Positions 52,594 to 61,505 are shown, numbered from the stretch's first letter. The stretch: 64,000 bases of DNA from Psychrobacillus sp. OK028 (GCF_900103605.1 NZ_FNHY01000003.1:124001-188000); one strand, 5' to 3'. Notes: generated by a model from the letters alone, not told the origin. Numbers and translations are program-made.

Positions 52594-52790
52594 ATTATTC
52601 ACTCCTTCACTTAGTTTCCGCTCAATAGTAACATATGCAACTTTTAGGAAAATGAGCAGTATAAATGAATATCTATTTCATTAAAGTAACGGATTAGTAT
52701 CTCTGTTTTTTGGTCAAAGTAACCTTTCCTCTGATACACAGAAATAATCCCTTTAAATGTTCAACTGTTTTGTATTTATTGCCGTTAAAA

Positions 52791-53219
52791 CTATAGGATA
52801 TCTAATTTTGCGACGATTGCTACTAGGATTTGTAGCATAGCTTGAATATTAACAGCCAAATCGGTATCCGTAGTTGTCACTGAAATATTTCTAGATCCCT
52901 CGACTATAGTTGTTTGTACGTTTCTCTGTTTTGTTTTAATAAATTGGTTTAGTTCTTGAGTTACTGCTTTACCTTGTTCAGAATCACCAATAGTAATACT
53001 TATTACAGCTGCAATAGCTGCTTGTATTCCTAGTTGTAGCGATATAGCAGCTTGTGTATCAGTAGAATGTATCTCTACACCTTCTGAATCCTTTACGATA
53101 ATTCGTTCAAAGGATTGTTGTTTAGTAGACACGGATTGTTTTCCGTCCTGAAGCACGTCGCTGTCATTTCCACAAGGATCATCACAATGATCTAAAGCTC
53201 TCCATTTTCTTTTTTCCAT
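52791..53219 (-). CDS. CotX/CotV-family spore coat protein
   Basis: A 142-residue protein. After a short N-terminal part with CDDPC, residues about 40-142 form the CotX domain, itself a twofold repeat: IIVKDSEGVEIHSTDTQAA with a hydrophobic strand, then TIVEGSRNISVTTTDTDLA and a second hydrophobic strand ending LDIL. CotX/V/W/Z proteins form the insoluble outer coat or crust of spores. It is paralogous to the next gene upstream (53248-53754), with which it forms a tandem pair 28 bases apart. Confidence 0.85.
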   Translation of the reverse strand: MEKRKWRALDHCDDPCGNDSDVLQDGKQSVSTKQQSFERIIVKDSEGVEIHSTDTQAAISLQLGIQAAIAAVISITIGDSEQGKAVTQELNQFIKTKQRNVQTTIVEGSRNISVTTTDTDLAVNIQAMLQILVAIVAKLDIL

Positions 53220-53247
53220 TATATTTATTCACCTCTCTTATTTTTGA

Positions 53248-53754
53248 TTAAAGGATGTCTAACTTTGCAACTAATGCTACTAATACTTGTAACATTGCTT
53301 CGATATTTACAGATAAGTCCGTATCTGTAGTAACAATATTGACGTCTTTTGAATTATCTACATAAATTTTCTGTTTGTTCGTTTGCTCATCATTAAACTG
53401 TTGGAATAACTCTTGTGATACAGCTTGACCTTGAACAGTATCGCCAATCGCTATGCTAATAACTAGCGCTATAGCAAGTTGTAAGCCTACTTGCAGGGAG
53501 ACAGCAGCTTGTGTATCTGTAGATTGAACCGTTACGTTACAAGAGTCTTTAATCCAGATTAATTCGTCAGACTCTTGGTCGACAGATGAAAACTGGCCAC
53601 CACCTTGAAAAACTGTTTCATCCCCGCTATTTCCAGTGAAAGACCAACTGTTATTTTCTTCCTCCTGCTCCCAACGATGATTATTGCATCGTTTGCATTT
53701 TTTTGGAGGATCTTCACATGTATACCTACAATGTGTGCATTTCCAATGACTCAT
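53248..53754 (-). CDS. CotX-family coat protein with N-terminal rubredoxin-like zinc ribbon
   Basis: The product is 168 residues from the ATG at 53754, behind AAAGGAG; the outer ATG at 53790 lacks a site. Residues 3-28 read as a rubrerythrin/rubredoxin-like metal site: WKCTHCRYTCEDPPKKCKRC with C6, C9, C20 and C23 (C13 extra). A polar linker follows, then a CotX domain (about residues 75-168) with the same twofold repeat as its downstream paralogue, ending VALVAKLDIL. The fusion suggests a metal-binding, possibly cross-linked coat or crust protein. Likely late mother-cell expression. Confidence 0.83.
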   Translation of the reverse strand: MSHWKCTHCRYTCEDPPKKCKRCNNHRWEQEEENNSWSFTGNSGDETVFQGGGQFSSVDQESDELIWIKDSCNVTVQSTDTQAAVSLQVGLQLAIALVISIAIGDTVQGQAVSQELFQQFNDEQTNKQKIYVDNSKDVNIVTTDTDLSVNIEAMLQVLVALVAKLDIL

Positions 53755-53780
53755 TATATAATCTCCTTTCTCATATTTTT

Positions 53781-53810
53781 CCGGTCGCAATAGTTTTACG
53801 ACCGGTTTTA
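53781..53810 (+). terminator. Plus-strand hairpin upstream of the coat operon
   Basis: CCGGTCG pairs with CGACCGG around an 11-base loop and is followed by TTTTAT on the plus strand. It faces away from the minus-strand coat genes, and no plus-strand gene ends here. It could stop antisense transcripts crossing the coat genes. Confidence 0.5.
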
Positions 53811-54015
53811 TATAACATATGAGCTTATAAAAGAAGGATATAGTTTATTTGACTAGATTAAAAAACTATTATAAATAATGGTTAGAATGTCTTGGTTCCG
53901 GAAAAATATTTTCAATATGGGTTTTCAATTCACTTAAAATAAATGCAAATATTACAGTCATTGTGCTTTATTGTATATAATAGAGAGAATGAACCTAAGT
54001 TAGGAGAATTAAAGG

Positions 54016-54648
54016 ATGAATCCGATTGAGAAATGTGAGAATTTAGTCAAGGAAGTGTATATGCATTTCGATGCTAGTCACGACTTTCAACATATAGAAA
54101 GAGTTCGAAAAAATGCATTTGAAATTGCAGATACAGTGCCTACTGCTAACAGAGAGATTATCGAACTTGCGGTATTACTTCATGATGTCAGTGATCCAAA
54201 ATACTCAACTGAAGAAAAGCAAGAAGAGGATAGAATAATTCAACAATTAAACTTATCAGAAGAAAAAATAGTACGTGTAAAAGCAGTGATTAAAGCAATT
54301 TCCTTCAATGGAGGTCATGAAGTAGAGGCGGATACGATTGAAGCAAAAATTGTTCGAGATGCAGATCGATTAGATGCAATTGGTGCGGTTGGTATCGCAA
54401 GAACATTCGCATATGGTGGGGCTAAAGGAAGACGCCTATACAATGCAGAAGAAACACCAAGAGAAAATATGACGGTGGAAGAATATCGCTCGAAGGAAAC
54501 AGCCTCCGTTACACACTTCTATGAAAAATTGTTGAAATTATCTGATGGAATGCAAACAAAAAAGGGTGAAGAACTTGCAGTAGAGCGACATGCCTTCATG
54601 GAATTATTTTTAGAAAACTTACGTAAAGAAACAGGTGAACAGCTATGA
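54016..54648 (+). CDS. ypgQ: HD-domain phosphohydrolase YpgQ
   Basis: The 210-residue protein has the HD metal motif set: SHDFQHIERV (first His), LLHDVSD (HD pair) and a distal Asp in RDADRLDAIGAVG. The GRRLYNAEETPRENMTVEEYRSKE region matches YpgQ/YedJ-type HD proteins, some of which hydrolyse pyrophosphate or nucleotide triphosphates. The ATG has TAGGAGAA upstream. The stop overlaps the ABC-F gene by four bases (ATGA). In B. subtilis ypgQ is next to ypgR. Here an ABC-F gene lies between them. Confidence 0.9.
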   Translation: MNPIEKCENLVKEVYMHFDASHDFQHIERVRKNAFEIADTVPTANREIIELAVLLHDVSDPKYSTEEKQEEDRIIQQLNLSEEKIVRVKAVIKAISFNGGHEVEADTIEAKIVRDADRLDAIGAVGIARTFAYGGAKGRRLYNAEETPRENMTVEEYRSKETASVTHFYEKLLKLSDGMQTKKGEELAVERHAFMELFLENLRKETGEQL

Positions 54649-56525
54649 GTCATTTAATCATTTCGAACTTAACAAAGACAGTTGGTGAAAAAACTTTATT
54701 TGAAAATATATCTTTTACAATAAATAACCAAAATAGAGCAGGCTTAATTGGTATAAATGGAACAGGTAAATCTACCTTTCTATCCATTATTGCAGGTGAA
54801 TTAGAAGCAGATTCAATTGATCGTGATCATCCAAACAAATATCGCATTGCGTATTTAGAGCAGCAACCAGCTTTTGAAAAAGACGAAACAGTTATTCAAA
54901 CTGTCTTCGCTGGAGATTCTCCTATATTAAAGATTAACCGAGAATACGAGGAAGCTTTACTAGCGTTAATGGAAAACTCAGATTCAACGGAACTTCAAAA
55001 TAGATTGATGGACCTGCAGCAGAAAATGGATGATTTACAAGCGTGGGACGTAAATTCATTGGCTAAAACTGCTTTAACTAAATTGGGTATCACTCAATTC
55101 GAGGAATCTATTCTTCATCTTTCTGGTGGACAGCAAAAAAGAGTGGCACTAGCGAAAGTGCTTATCGAACCAGCAGACCTTTTACTATTAGATGAGCCGA
55201 CTAACCATTTAGACAAAGAATCAACGGATTGGCTACAGGATATGCTTCAAAGAGTAGAAGGTTCTATCATTTTTGTAACACATGATCGATACTTTTTAGA
55301 TACAGTTGCGACACATATTTATGAGCTTGCGGATAAGACACTATATACGCATACTGGAAATTATGCAGATTATTTAGAGTCAAAAGCATTGCGTGAAGAA
55401 ATGAATGCTGCCTCACAACAAAAGTTGCAAAATTTATATCGCAATGAATTAAAGTGGATTCGTAGAGGAGCAAAAGCAAGGTCGACCAAACAAAAAGCGA
55501 GAAAAGACCGATTTGAAGAAATAGATGCAAGTATAGACCGTGACAACTCTTCCTTAAATCTTGAGTTGGAAATGGTTACAACGAGACTTGGAAAACAAGT
55601 GTTAGAAGGAAAAGGAATCTCCAAAAGATTTGGCACTAAAAACATTGTGGAGGATTTTTCGTTCTTATTACAAGCTGGAGACCGGATTGGCATAGTAGGT
55701 CCAAATGGCGTGGGGAAAAGTACGCTTCTTAAAATGCTTGCAGGGGAAATCACGATGGATTCTGGTGAAATAATAAAAGGATCTACCGTTAAGTTAATGC
55801 ACTTTACTCAACAGTTACCTGAGTTGAACCCTCAAACAAGAATGATTGAATATGTTCGTGAGTCCTCCGATTTAATAGAAACAGGTTCAGGAGAAAAATT
55901 CTCCGCTGCACAAATGTTAGAGAGGTTTTTGTTCCCATTAAATACACATGGTACACAAATTGGAAAACTTTCAGGTGGGGAAAAGAAACGCCTAGTGCTT
56001 TTAAAAATGTTAATGGAGCAGCCCAATGTTCTTTTCTTAGATGAGCCTACAAATGATTTAGATATTCAAACATTATCCGTTCTAGAAGATTTCATGGAAT
56101 CGTTTCCTGGTGTAATTATTACCATTTCGCATGATCGTTTCTTCTTGGACCGAATTGCCAAAAAGCTATGGCTATTAAATGGTGATGGTACAGTAACTGA
56201 ATGGCTTGGTGTATATTCCGATATGCTTGAAGCACCAAAAGATACTCCAAAAGAAGTACTGGAGCAAAAAAAAGTCGAGACACCTGAAAAAGTAGTAAAA
56301 GAAAAGAAAAAGTTTTCATACAAAGAACAAAGAGAATGGGAAACTATAGGTCAAGAAATTGAACAAACAGAACAGTTAATAGAGCAATTAGAGGAAAAAA
56401 TGCAAACAGCTGGATCTGATTTTACTTTATTGCAAGATATAACGAATAAGTTAGCAGATGCTAACGACAAATATGAACAACTTATTGAAAGATGGTCCTA
56501 TTTGGAAGAAATAGCATCTTCTTAA
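54645..56525 (+). CDS. ABC-F family ATPase (YfmR/Uup type)
   Basis: The 626-residue protein has two ABC domains without membrane segments: Walker A GINGTGKST and GPNGVGKST, signatures LSGGQQKRVALAK and LSGGEKKRLVLLK, Walker B LLLLDEPTNHLD and LFLDEPTNDLD. The P-site tRNA linker lies between them (about residues 245-310). A C-terminal coiled coil (about 545-625) is the Uup/YfmR-type extension. ABC-F proteins of this class relieve stalled ribosomes. Overlap of four bases with ypgQ and 20-base gap to ypgR place it in one operon. Confidence 0.93.
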   Translation: MSHLIISNLTKTVGEKTLFENISFTINNQNRAGLIGINGTGKSTFLSIIAGELEADSIDRDHPNKYRIAYLEQQPAFEKDETVIQTVFAGDSPILKINREYEEALLALMENSDSTELQNRLMDLQQKMDDLQAWDVNSLAKTALTKLGITQFEESILHLSGGQQKRVALAKVLIEPADLLLLDEPTNHLDKESTDWLQDMLQRVEGSIIFVTHDRYFLDTVATHIYELADKTLYTHTGNYADYLESKALREEMNAASQQKLQNLYRNELKWIRRGAKARSTKQKARKDRFEEIDASIDRDNSSLNLELEMVTTRLGKQVLEGKGISKRFGTKNIVEDFSFLLQAGDRIGIVGPNGVGKSTLLKMLAGEITMDSGEIIKGSTVKLMHFTQQLPELNPQTRMIEYVRESSDLIETGSGEKFSAAQMLERFLFPLNTHGTQIGKLSGGEKKRLVLLKMLMEQPNVLFLDEPTNDLDIQTLSVLEDFMESFPGVIITISHDRFFLDRIAKKLWLLNGDGTVTEWLGVYSDMLEAPKDTPKEVLEQKKVETPEKVVKEKKKFSYKEQREWETIGQEIEQTEQLIEQLEEKMQTAGSDFTLLQDITNKLADANDKYEQLIERWSYLEEIASS

Positions 56526-56545
56526 TTTACAGGAGGTATTAATGC

Positions 56546-57661
56546 ATGAAAATTATAACGATTGAGCCAACCCCTAGTCCAAACACGATGAAAGTGGTAA
56601 TTGACCAAGAGCTTCCTTTTGGCAAAAGCCATAACTATAAAAAAGACAATATTGCAGATGCTCCAAAGGAAATCCAAGCTATCTTTGCAATTGAAGGTGT
56701 TAAAGGCATTTACCATGTGGCAGATTTCCTGGCAATCGAGCGTATCGCAAAGTTTACATGGGAAACAATTTTAGCAAATGTGGAAAATGTGTTTGGAGCT
56801 AATAATTCGGAAGTAAGCGAAGAGGAAAAACCATTAGAACATTATGGAGAAGTATACGTACATGTTCAGCAATATAAAGGAATCCCTCTTCAAGTGAAGG
56901 TATTCGATAGCGAGTCTGAGTCGAGATATGGGCTATCTTCACGCTTTTTAAATGCATTAGATGAAGCGATGGAAGGCGATCAAGAAAACTATCTACTGCT
57001 GCGTAAATGGGTAGATTATGGCGTTCGTTACGGCGATCAGAAGGAAATAGGGGAACAGTTAGTAAAAGAGTTAGAAGCAACTTTTCCAGAAAGCAAACTC
57101 GCACAGCTTATTGCAGATAAGGATATAAAGGAAGAAGATAAAAAGCCGATTAGAGCACCATTTACATTAGACCAATTTGAAGTTAGTGAATGGGAGGTGC
57201 GTTTTCAATTACTAAATAACTTGATTAATCCAGAGTTAGAAGATCTACCGATTCTGGAAAGAGCAGTGCAAGATGAGCAAGTATCCATTAGAAGATTGGC
57301 TACTGTTTACCTTGGATTAATAGAAGATGAAGCAGTTGTACCTTATTTAGAAATGGCTCTTAAGGACAAGAGTTCAGCAGTTAGAAGAACAGCTGGTGAT
57401 GCAATGAGTGACTTAGGCTTTGAACAATTTGCAGACGCGATGAAAATTTCTCTATTTGATAAAAACAAACTAGTTCGCTGGAGAGCAGCAATGTATTTTT
57501 ATGAAGTAGGTAATACCGATGCGCTTCCAGCACTTAAAGAAGCAATGAATGATAAAGAATACGAAGTTAAGCTTCAAGTGCTAATGGCTATTGCTCGTAT
57601 TGAAGGTGGCGAGGAAGCTAAAGGGTCTGTATGGAAACAAATGAGTGAAGCAAGAAAATAG
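56546..57661 (+). CDS. ypgR: YpgR, NifU-N/HEAT-repeat protein (CvfC family)
   Basis: A 371-residue protein. Residues 1-88 are a NifU/Nfu N-terminal domain (IITIEPTPSPNTMKVVI). The middle is an alpha-beta linker. From about 225 to 360 there are HEAT repeats (ILERAVQDEQVSIRRLATVYLG, YLEMALKDKSSAVRRTAGDA, ALKEAMNDKEYEVKLQVLMA). The S. aureus homologue CvfC is linked to virulence gene expression; the B. subtilis homologue YpgR lies next to ypgQ. Biochemical role unknown. ATG follows AGGAGG. A terminator follows. Confidence 0.92.
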   Translation: MKIITIEPTPSPNTMKVVIDQELPFGKSHNYKKDNIADAPKEIQAIFAIEGVKGIYHVADFLAIERIAKFTWETILANVENVFGANNSEVSEEEKPLEHYGEVYVHVQQYKGIPLQVKVFDSESESRYGLSSRFLNALDEAMEGDQENYLLLRKWVDYGVRYGDQKEIGEQLVKELEATFPESKLAQLIADKDIKEEDKKPIRAPFTLDQFEVSEWEVRFQLLNNLINPELEDLPILERAVQDEQVSIRRLATVYLGLIEDEAVVPYLEMALKDKSSAVRRTAGDAMSDLGFEQFADAMKISLFDKNKLVRWRAAMYFYEVGNTDALPALKEAMNDKEYEVKLQVLMAIARIEGGEEAKGSVWKQMSEARK

Positions 57662-57673
57662 AGGTTATTTGAG

Positions 57674-57720
57674 ACGCAAGAAAGTTGTTCGCTATTTTGA
57701 ATAACATTCTTGCGTTTTTG
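57674..57720 (+). terminator. Terminator of the ypgQ - ABC-F - ypgR operon
   Basis: ACGCAAGAA pairs with TTCTTGCGT, with an inner GTTGTTCG/TGAATAAC helix, and runs into TTTTTG. Confidence 0.8.
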
Positions 57721-57802
57721 TGTTGTTCCGCAAGTAACTGATATTCAAGTAATATATATCTTTTGAACAGTGGTATATTAATAGGAATCGGAGGTAGGAA
57801 GA

Positions 57803-58219
57803 ATGAGATTGATTGATTCAAATATGATCTCACCTCAAATAGAGGAATTGTTGAGTTTTGCCACATCCAAAGAGAAGGTGGAAATGGAGTATCTTTCTTA
57901 CTTATCAGCAACTAATAAATTGTTATATGGAATGATTATTGAAAATGAAATTGTTGGTTGTATCGGTATAGAGTTTATATCTTCGAGTAAATGTGAAATA
58001 AGGCATATCGCTGTAAGCCCCAAAAGTAGAAAACAGCAAATTGGTAGCGATATGATTTATTATATTATCGAGAAATTCCAAATAGATACTCTCTTTGCTG
58101 AAACAGATAAAGAAGCGGTGGATTTCTATTCATCTATCGGATTTTCTATAACAAGTATAGGAGAAAAATATTCAGGGGTAGAGAGGTTTCATTGTATACT
58201 AGAATTTGCGAATATATAA
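57803..58219 (+). CDS. GNAT-family N-acetyltransferase
   Basis: A 138-residue single GNAT domain. The acetyl-CoA loop is visible in IRHIAVSPKSRKQQIGSDMIYYI (residues about 72-94; the usual glycine pattern is partly replaced: RKQQIGS), and the C-terminal FAETDKEAVDFYSSIGFSI is typical. Substrate unknown. ATG has GGAGGTAGG upstream. Monocistronic between the ypgR terminator and a convergent LysR gene. Confidence 0.85.
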   Translation: MRLIDSNMISPQIEELLSFATSKEKVEMEYLSYLSATNKLLYGMIIENEIVGCIGIEFISSSKCEIRHIAVSPKSRKQQIGSDMIYYIIEKFQIDTLFAETDKEAVDFYSSIGFSITSIGEKYSGVERFHCILEFANI

Positions 58220-58233
58220 AAATAATCTTACTA

Positions 58234-59109
58234 CTACCTTGCCAAAAAATAATCCAAAACGAATTGATGAAATAATTTAGCGGCGGGGGAAAGGTATCGA
58301 TCTCTTACTACTGCCATCCCTATCACCCGTTCGTATGTAGCATCTTCAATTCTCAATTTGGTCATCCTATCCATTTCTCCGACGTAAGGTAAAATGGAAT
58401 ATCCTAGCCCGGAAGCTATAAAACCGGCAACAGTTGCGACTTCATCCCCTTCAAAAGAAATTATGGGCTCTAAACCTTCAGCTTTGAAAATTTCATCTGT
58501 TGTTTTTCGAAGTGCATACCCTTTTTTCAGACCTATAAATGATTCTTTGACTATTTCCTTTAGCTGAATGCTCTGACGTGATGCTAGAGGATGGTTTGCT
58601 TCCACTATGACAAATAATTCATCTCTCCAAAGTTCTGTCCACTCAATTGGTTTTTCGTTTTCCATAGATGCAAGTAGACATAAATCTAAGTTGCCATGTT
58701 TTAGTTCTTTCAGCTGCGTATGTGTATGATTTTGTTGAAATTTAAATGTGATATGGGGATACTCTTTATGAAAAGCGCGGATAATATTAGGAACAGTACT
58801 AGTACCTAATGTATGTAAAAATCCAAGAGATACTTCGCCATACTCAGGGTTCACAATATGCTGGATTTCCTCTAAACCTTGCTCCATTTCTTTCATAATA
58901 TTATTGACTCTTAATAAAAATAGCTGCCCGTATTTGTTCAAGAGGATAGAGCGTCCTTGTCGATCAAATAAAGGAACGCCAATTTCTTGCTCCAAACTTG
59001 CGATTGATCTACTTAAAGCAGGTTGAGAAATAGATAGAATTTCTGCGGCTTTCGTCATATGTTGAATCTTTGCGAGAGTTTGAAAATATTCTAATCGTTG
59101 CCATTCCAT
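58234..59109 (-). CDS. LysR-family transcriptional regulator
   Basis: The product is 291 residues from the ATG at 59109, which has AAGAGGG upstream; the open frame continues to 59178 without a site. N-terminal helix-turn-helix: LEYFQTLAKIQHMTKAAEILSISQPALSRSI. Effector domain from about residue 90 to the end (LGFLHTLGTSTVPNIIRAFHKEYPH). It reads divergently from the esterase gene 137 bases away and probably controls it or a distant target. Its closest relatives cannot be told from sequence alone. It is distinct from gltC. Confidence 0.9.
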   Translation of the reverse strand: MEWQRLEYFQTLAKIQHMTKAAEILSISQPALSRSIASLEQEIGVPLFDRQGRSILLNKYGQLFLLRVNNIMKEMEQGLEEIQHIVNPEYGEVSLGFLHTLGTSTVPNIIRAFHKEYPHITFKFQQNHTHTQLKELKHGNLDLCLLASMENEKPIEWTELWRDELFVIVEANHPLASRQSIQLKEIVKESFIGLKKGYALRKTTDEIFKAEGLEPIISFEGDEVATVAGFIASGLGYSILPYVGEMDRMTKLRIEDATYERVIGMAVVRDRYLSPAAKLFHQFVLDYFLAR

Positions 59110-59246
59110 AAAATCATCCCTCTTCAGTTTTATCATACCTAAAAGGTATCGTATTAATAAGAATAATAAATTATACATTATGAATAGTCAATGCTACTAT
59201 TAATTCAACAGATTAATACTTTAATGAAATAAAGGGGATATTCAAG

Positions 59247-59996
59247 ATGAAAGTTGTAGCACCTAAAGCTTTTACATTAGAAGGCGGGAAACGAGCAGTA
59301 TTATTGCTTCATGGATTTACAGGGAGTACGAAGGATGTAAAAAAATTAGGGCAATATTTACATAAAAGAGGCTATACTTGCCATGCACCAATGTACAGAG
59401 GTCATGGTGTTACACCAGAAGAATTATTATTAACTAGTCCAAATGAGTGGTGGCAAGATGTGGTTGATGGATACAACCATTTAAAAAAACTGGGCTATGA
59501 AGAAATTGCAGTAGCTGGAATTTCCCTAGGAGGAGTATTCTCTCTGAAAGTGGCTGAAGAGTTCCCTGTAAAAGCTGTTGTATCAATGTGTGCTCCTATA
59601 AAACGAAATAACACAGATGGGTTATTTGATCGACTTTACAATTATGCTAAAATCTATAAGTCATTTGAAGGAAAAACAAAAGAAGAAATAGTAGAGGAAT
59701 TAGAGATATTAAAAAATACTAACAGTGAATCCTTTAATGGTGTTCATGAAATAACAGAGATGACTTGTGATGGATTACAACTTATCAATTCACCAACTCT
59801 TGTATTACAAGGCTCATTAGATGATGATATTTATCAAAAAAGTGCTTCCTTTATTCACGAATCAGTAGTGACCGATGAAAAAGATATTATTTGGTATAAA
59901 GAATCTGGTCATATAATTACCGTTGGAAAAGAGAAGGACAAAGTATGTGAAGATGTATATGAATTTCTTAATCAAGTGGATTGGATTGCTTCCTAG
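59247..59996 (+). CDS. Carboxylesterase, Est30/YvaK type
   Basis: A 249-residue alpha/beta hydrolase. The oxyanion HG is in LLLHGFTGST (residues 20-28). The nucleophile is Ser93 in AGISLGG. The acid is in LQGSLDDDIY, and the catalytic His is in KESGHIITV. Length and motifs match the thermostable carboxylesterase Est30 of Geobacillus and B. subtilis YvaK. It hydrolyses short- to medium-chain esters in the cytoplasm. The ATG follows AAAGGGG. In B. subtilis yvaK is followed by rnr; that is not the case here. Confidence 0.92.
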   Translation: MKVVAPKAFTLEGGKRAVLLLHGFTGSTKDVKKLGQYLHKRGYTCHAPMYRGHGVTPEELLLTSPNEWWQDVVDGYNHLKKLGYEEIAVAGISLGGVFSLKVAEEFPVKAVVSMCAPIKRNNTDGLFDRLYNYAKIYKSFEGKTKEEIVEELEILKNTNSESFNGVHEITEMTCDGLQLINSPTLVLQGSLDDDIYQKSASFIHESVVTDEKDIIWYKESGHIITVGKEKDKVCEDVYEFLNQVDWIAS

Positions 59997-60006
59997 GATT
60001 ATTTAT

Positions 60007-60060
60007 AAACCTTTTACTTTAGAGCGCATATAAGTGCTTCATTGGTAAAAGGTTTTTTCT
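60007..60060 (+). terminator. Terminator after the esterase gene
   Basis: AAACCTTTTAC and GTAAAAGGTTT pair across a 27-base loop with inner GC-rich bases, and run into TTTTTTCT. Confidence 0.75.
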
Positions 60061-60111
60061 TAGTGTATTTGTAGTATGATATGTAGTAATTATAGTCTGG
60101 GAGGAATACTA

Positions 60112-60537
60112 GTGAAGTTAATCAAAGTACTTTTTAGCATTATCATTGTTTTAGGTATTATCGTAGTAGCCGCTTATTATTTCGTACCAACGCTAGTTGC
60201 CGATCAAGTGATGGAAAAGGTATCTAGAGAATTGCAGGACAGTGGGCACTTGGAAACGGTAAAAAATGAAATCGAAAACGACCCAGAGCTACAAGCATTC
60301 ATAGCAGAGGGTAAGAATGTAGATAGCAGTAAACTACCTTTTCAAACGAAAGAAGAAGCCACAAGAGCACTGGTAACAAAGTTTGGCATAAGCGAAATTC
60401 AAGAAATCCAATCAAAAGCCCAAAATGGATTGACAGCAGAAGAAAAACAGGAAATTTTTAATAAACTAGAAAGCAACTTGACTGAAGAAGAAATGCTTGC
60501 TTTAAAAGTCTTAGCATATAAGGAATTATCAAAGTAA
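60112..60537 (+). CDS. Membrane-anchored acidic protein, unknown function
   Basis: The product is 141 residues from a GTG at 60112 behind GGGAGGA; an ATG at 60076 has no such site. One N-terminal membrane helix (LIKVLFSIIIVLGIIVVAAYYF, about residues 3-24) leaves an acidic, helical domain, probably outside the cell. It contains the repeated idea EIQEIQSKAQNGLTAEEKQEIFNKLESN. I recognise no family. It lies 25 bases before a GNAT gene on the same strand. Confidence 0.78.
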   Translation: MKLIKVLFSIIIVLGIIVVAAYYFVPTLVADQVMEKVSRELQDSGHLETVKNEIENDPELQAFIAEGKNVDSSKLPFQTKEEATRALVTKFGISEIQEIQSKAQNGLTAEEKQEIFNKLESNLTEEEMLALKVLAYKELSK

Positions 60538-60562
60538 ATCATTAAAGAGGAGCGAGATAAAA

Positions 60563-61054
60563 ATGTCACTTATTCTGCGGGAAGTATTAGAAGAAGAAAA
60601 AATTATTTTAAAAAACCTCTTTTCTTTGTATCTACACGACCTTTCAAAATATACTGCTGAAATAGAAATTGGGGAAGATGGTAGCTTTGAATATGATGGT
60701 TTAGATGTATTTTGGGAAACAGAAGGTCTTTCCCCATTTTTCATCATGTTAGATAAAAGCATAATTGGTTTTATCCTACTTGTAGAACGGCCATTCTTAA
60801 AGAATGAGTATGACTTTGGGTTAAATGACCTATTTATACTCAATAAATACAAAGGTAAGGGGTTAGGAATACAAGCGGTAAAGAAATTATTCCAAGATAA
60901 AAAAGGTAAATATTTTGTCATTGAATTAGTTGAAAATAGCCCTGCTGTTTCTTTTTGGAAAAAAGTCTATAGTAAATTGACTATTAACTTTGAAGAAAGG
61001 CAAGATGTAGTGGACGGTGAACAATGTTTGATTCAGACATTTACCATTAAGTAG
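60563..61054 (+). CDS. GNAT-family acetyltransferase
   Basis: The 163-residue protein has a GNAT core: the acetyl-CoA loop in LNDLFILNKYKGKGLGIQAVKKLFQ (K-G-K-G-L-G) near residues 92-116 and the C-terminal VENSPAVSFWKKVY. N-terminal residues form the usual strand-helix (LREVLEEEKIILKNLFSLYLHD). Substrate unknown. ATG has AGAGGAG upstream, 25 bases after the membrane-anchored protein gene, suggesting cotranscription. Confidence 0.88.
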   Translation: MSLILREVLEEEKIILKNLFSLYLHDLSKYTAEIEIGEDGSFEYDGLDVFWETEGLSPFFIMLDKSIIGFILLVERPFLKNEYDFGLNDLFILNKYKGKGLGIQAVKKLFQDKKGKYFVIELVENSPAVSFWKKVYSKLTINFEERQDVVDGEQCLIQTFTIK

Positions 61055-61122
61055 AATTTGAATGTGTATCCATTTGAGTGGAAATTTAAAAAAATGATCC
61101 GTTATTGCTATGTTCAGTAATA

Positions 61123-61151
61123 GAAAAAGCAAATGGGGATTACCCACTTGC
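61123..61151 (-). terminator. Terminator of the 61152 gene
   Basis: On the minus strand GCAAGTGGG pairs with CCCATTTGC (one wobble) around a 5-base loop, followed by TTTTTCT. Confidence 0.8.
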
Positions 61152-61328
61152 TCAATGGTTTACTAATTGTTTAGAAACATTCCAATGCATGGATGGAATT
61201 ATATTTTGATTTAACCGTTTCGCAAACTTTAATGCGGTATCTATATCTGAAAAAATTTTATCCACTTGGCTGTTTGATGACTTTAAAACCTCTGTTGTTC
61301 CGTCAATGTTTCGTGTAATTACGAACAT
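61152..61328 (-). CDS. Small protein of 58 residues, unknown function
   Basis: The ATG at 61328 is six bases from AGGAG on its strand; a TTG at 61334 abuts that site. The sequence begins FVITRNIDGTTEVLKSS and has no membrane segment or cysteine. I recognise no family. A good ribosome site and a terminator directly after the stop support a real gene. Confidence 0.68.
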   Translation of the reverse strand: MFVITRNIDGTTEVLKSSNSQVDKIFSDIDTALKFAKRLNQNIIPSMHWNVSKQLVNH

Positions 61329-61485
61329 ATACAACTCCTGGTTGTGACTTCAGCAAATAAATTGCTGTAAGCTTATTATCTCATGAGAAAGTAAGGGCGT
61401 ATACATTAATTGGAAATGGTAATCTAAATGAAATTATTCAACCATATTTTAGGAGGAATAATTCGACTAAATTGGCCATCAAATA

Positions 61486-61505
61486 AAAAAGACCTTTTCA
61501 AGGTC
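61486..61505 (-). terminator. Terminator of the 61498 gene
   Basis: On the minus strand GACCTT and AAGGTC pair around TGAA/GAA and are followed by TTTTTTATTT. It overlaps the stop. Confidence 0.75.

Noticed and set aside
61441-61500. A plus-strand gene after AGGAGGAATAATTCG
   Set aside because: No start codon opens a frame longer than a few codons after this ribosome-site-like sequence.
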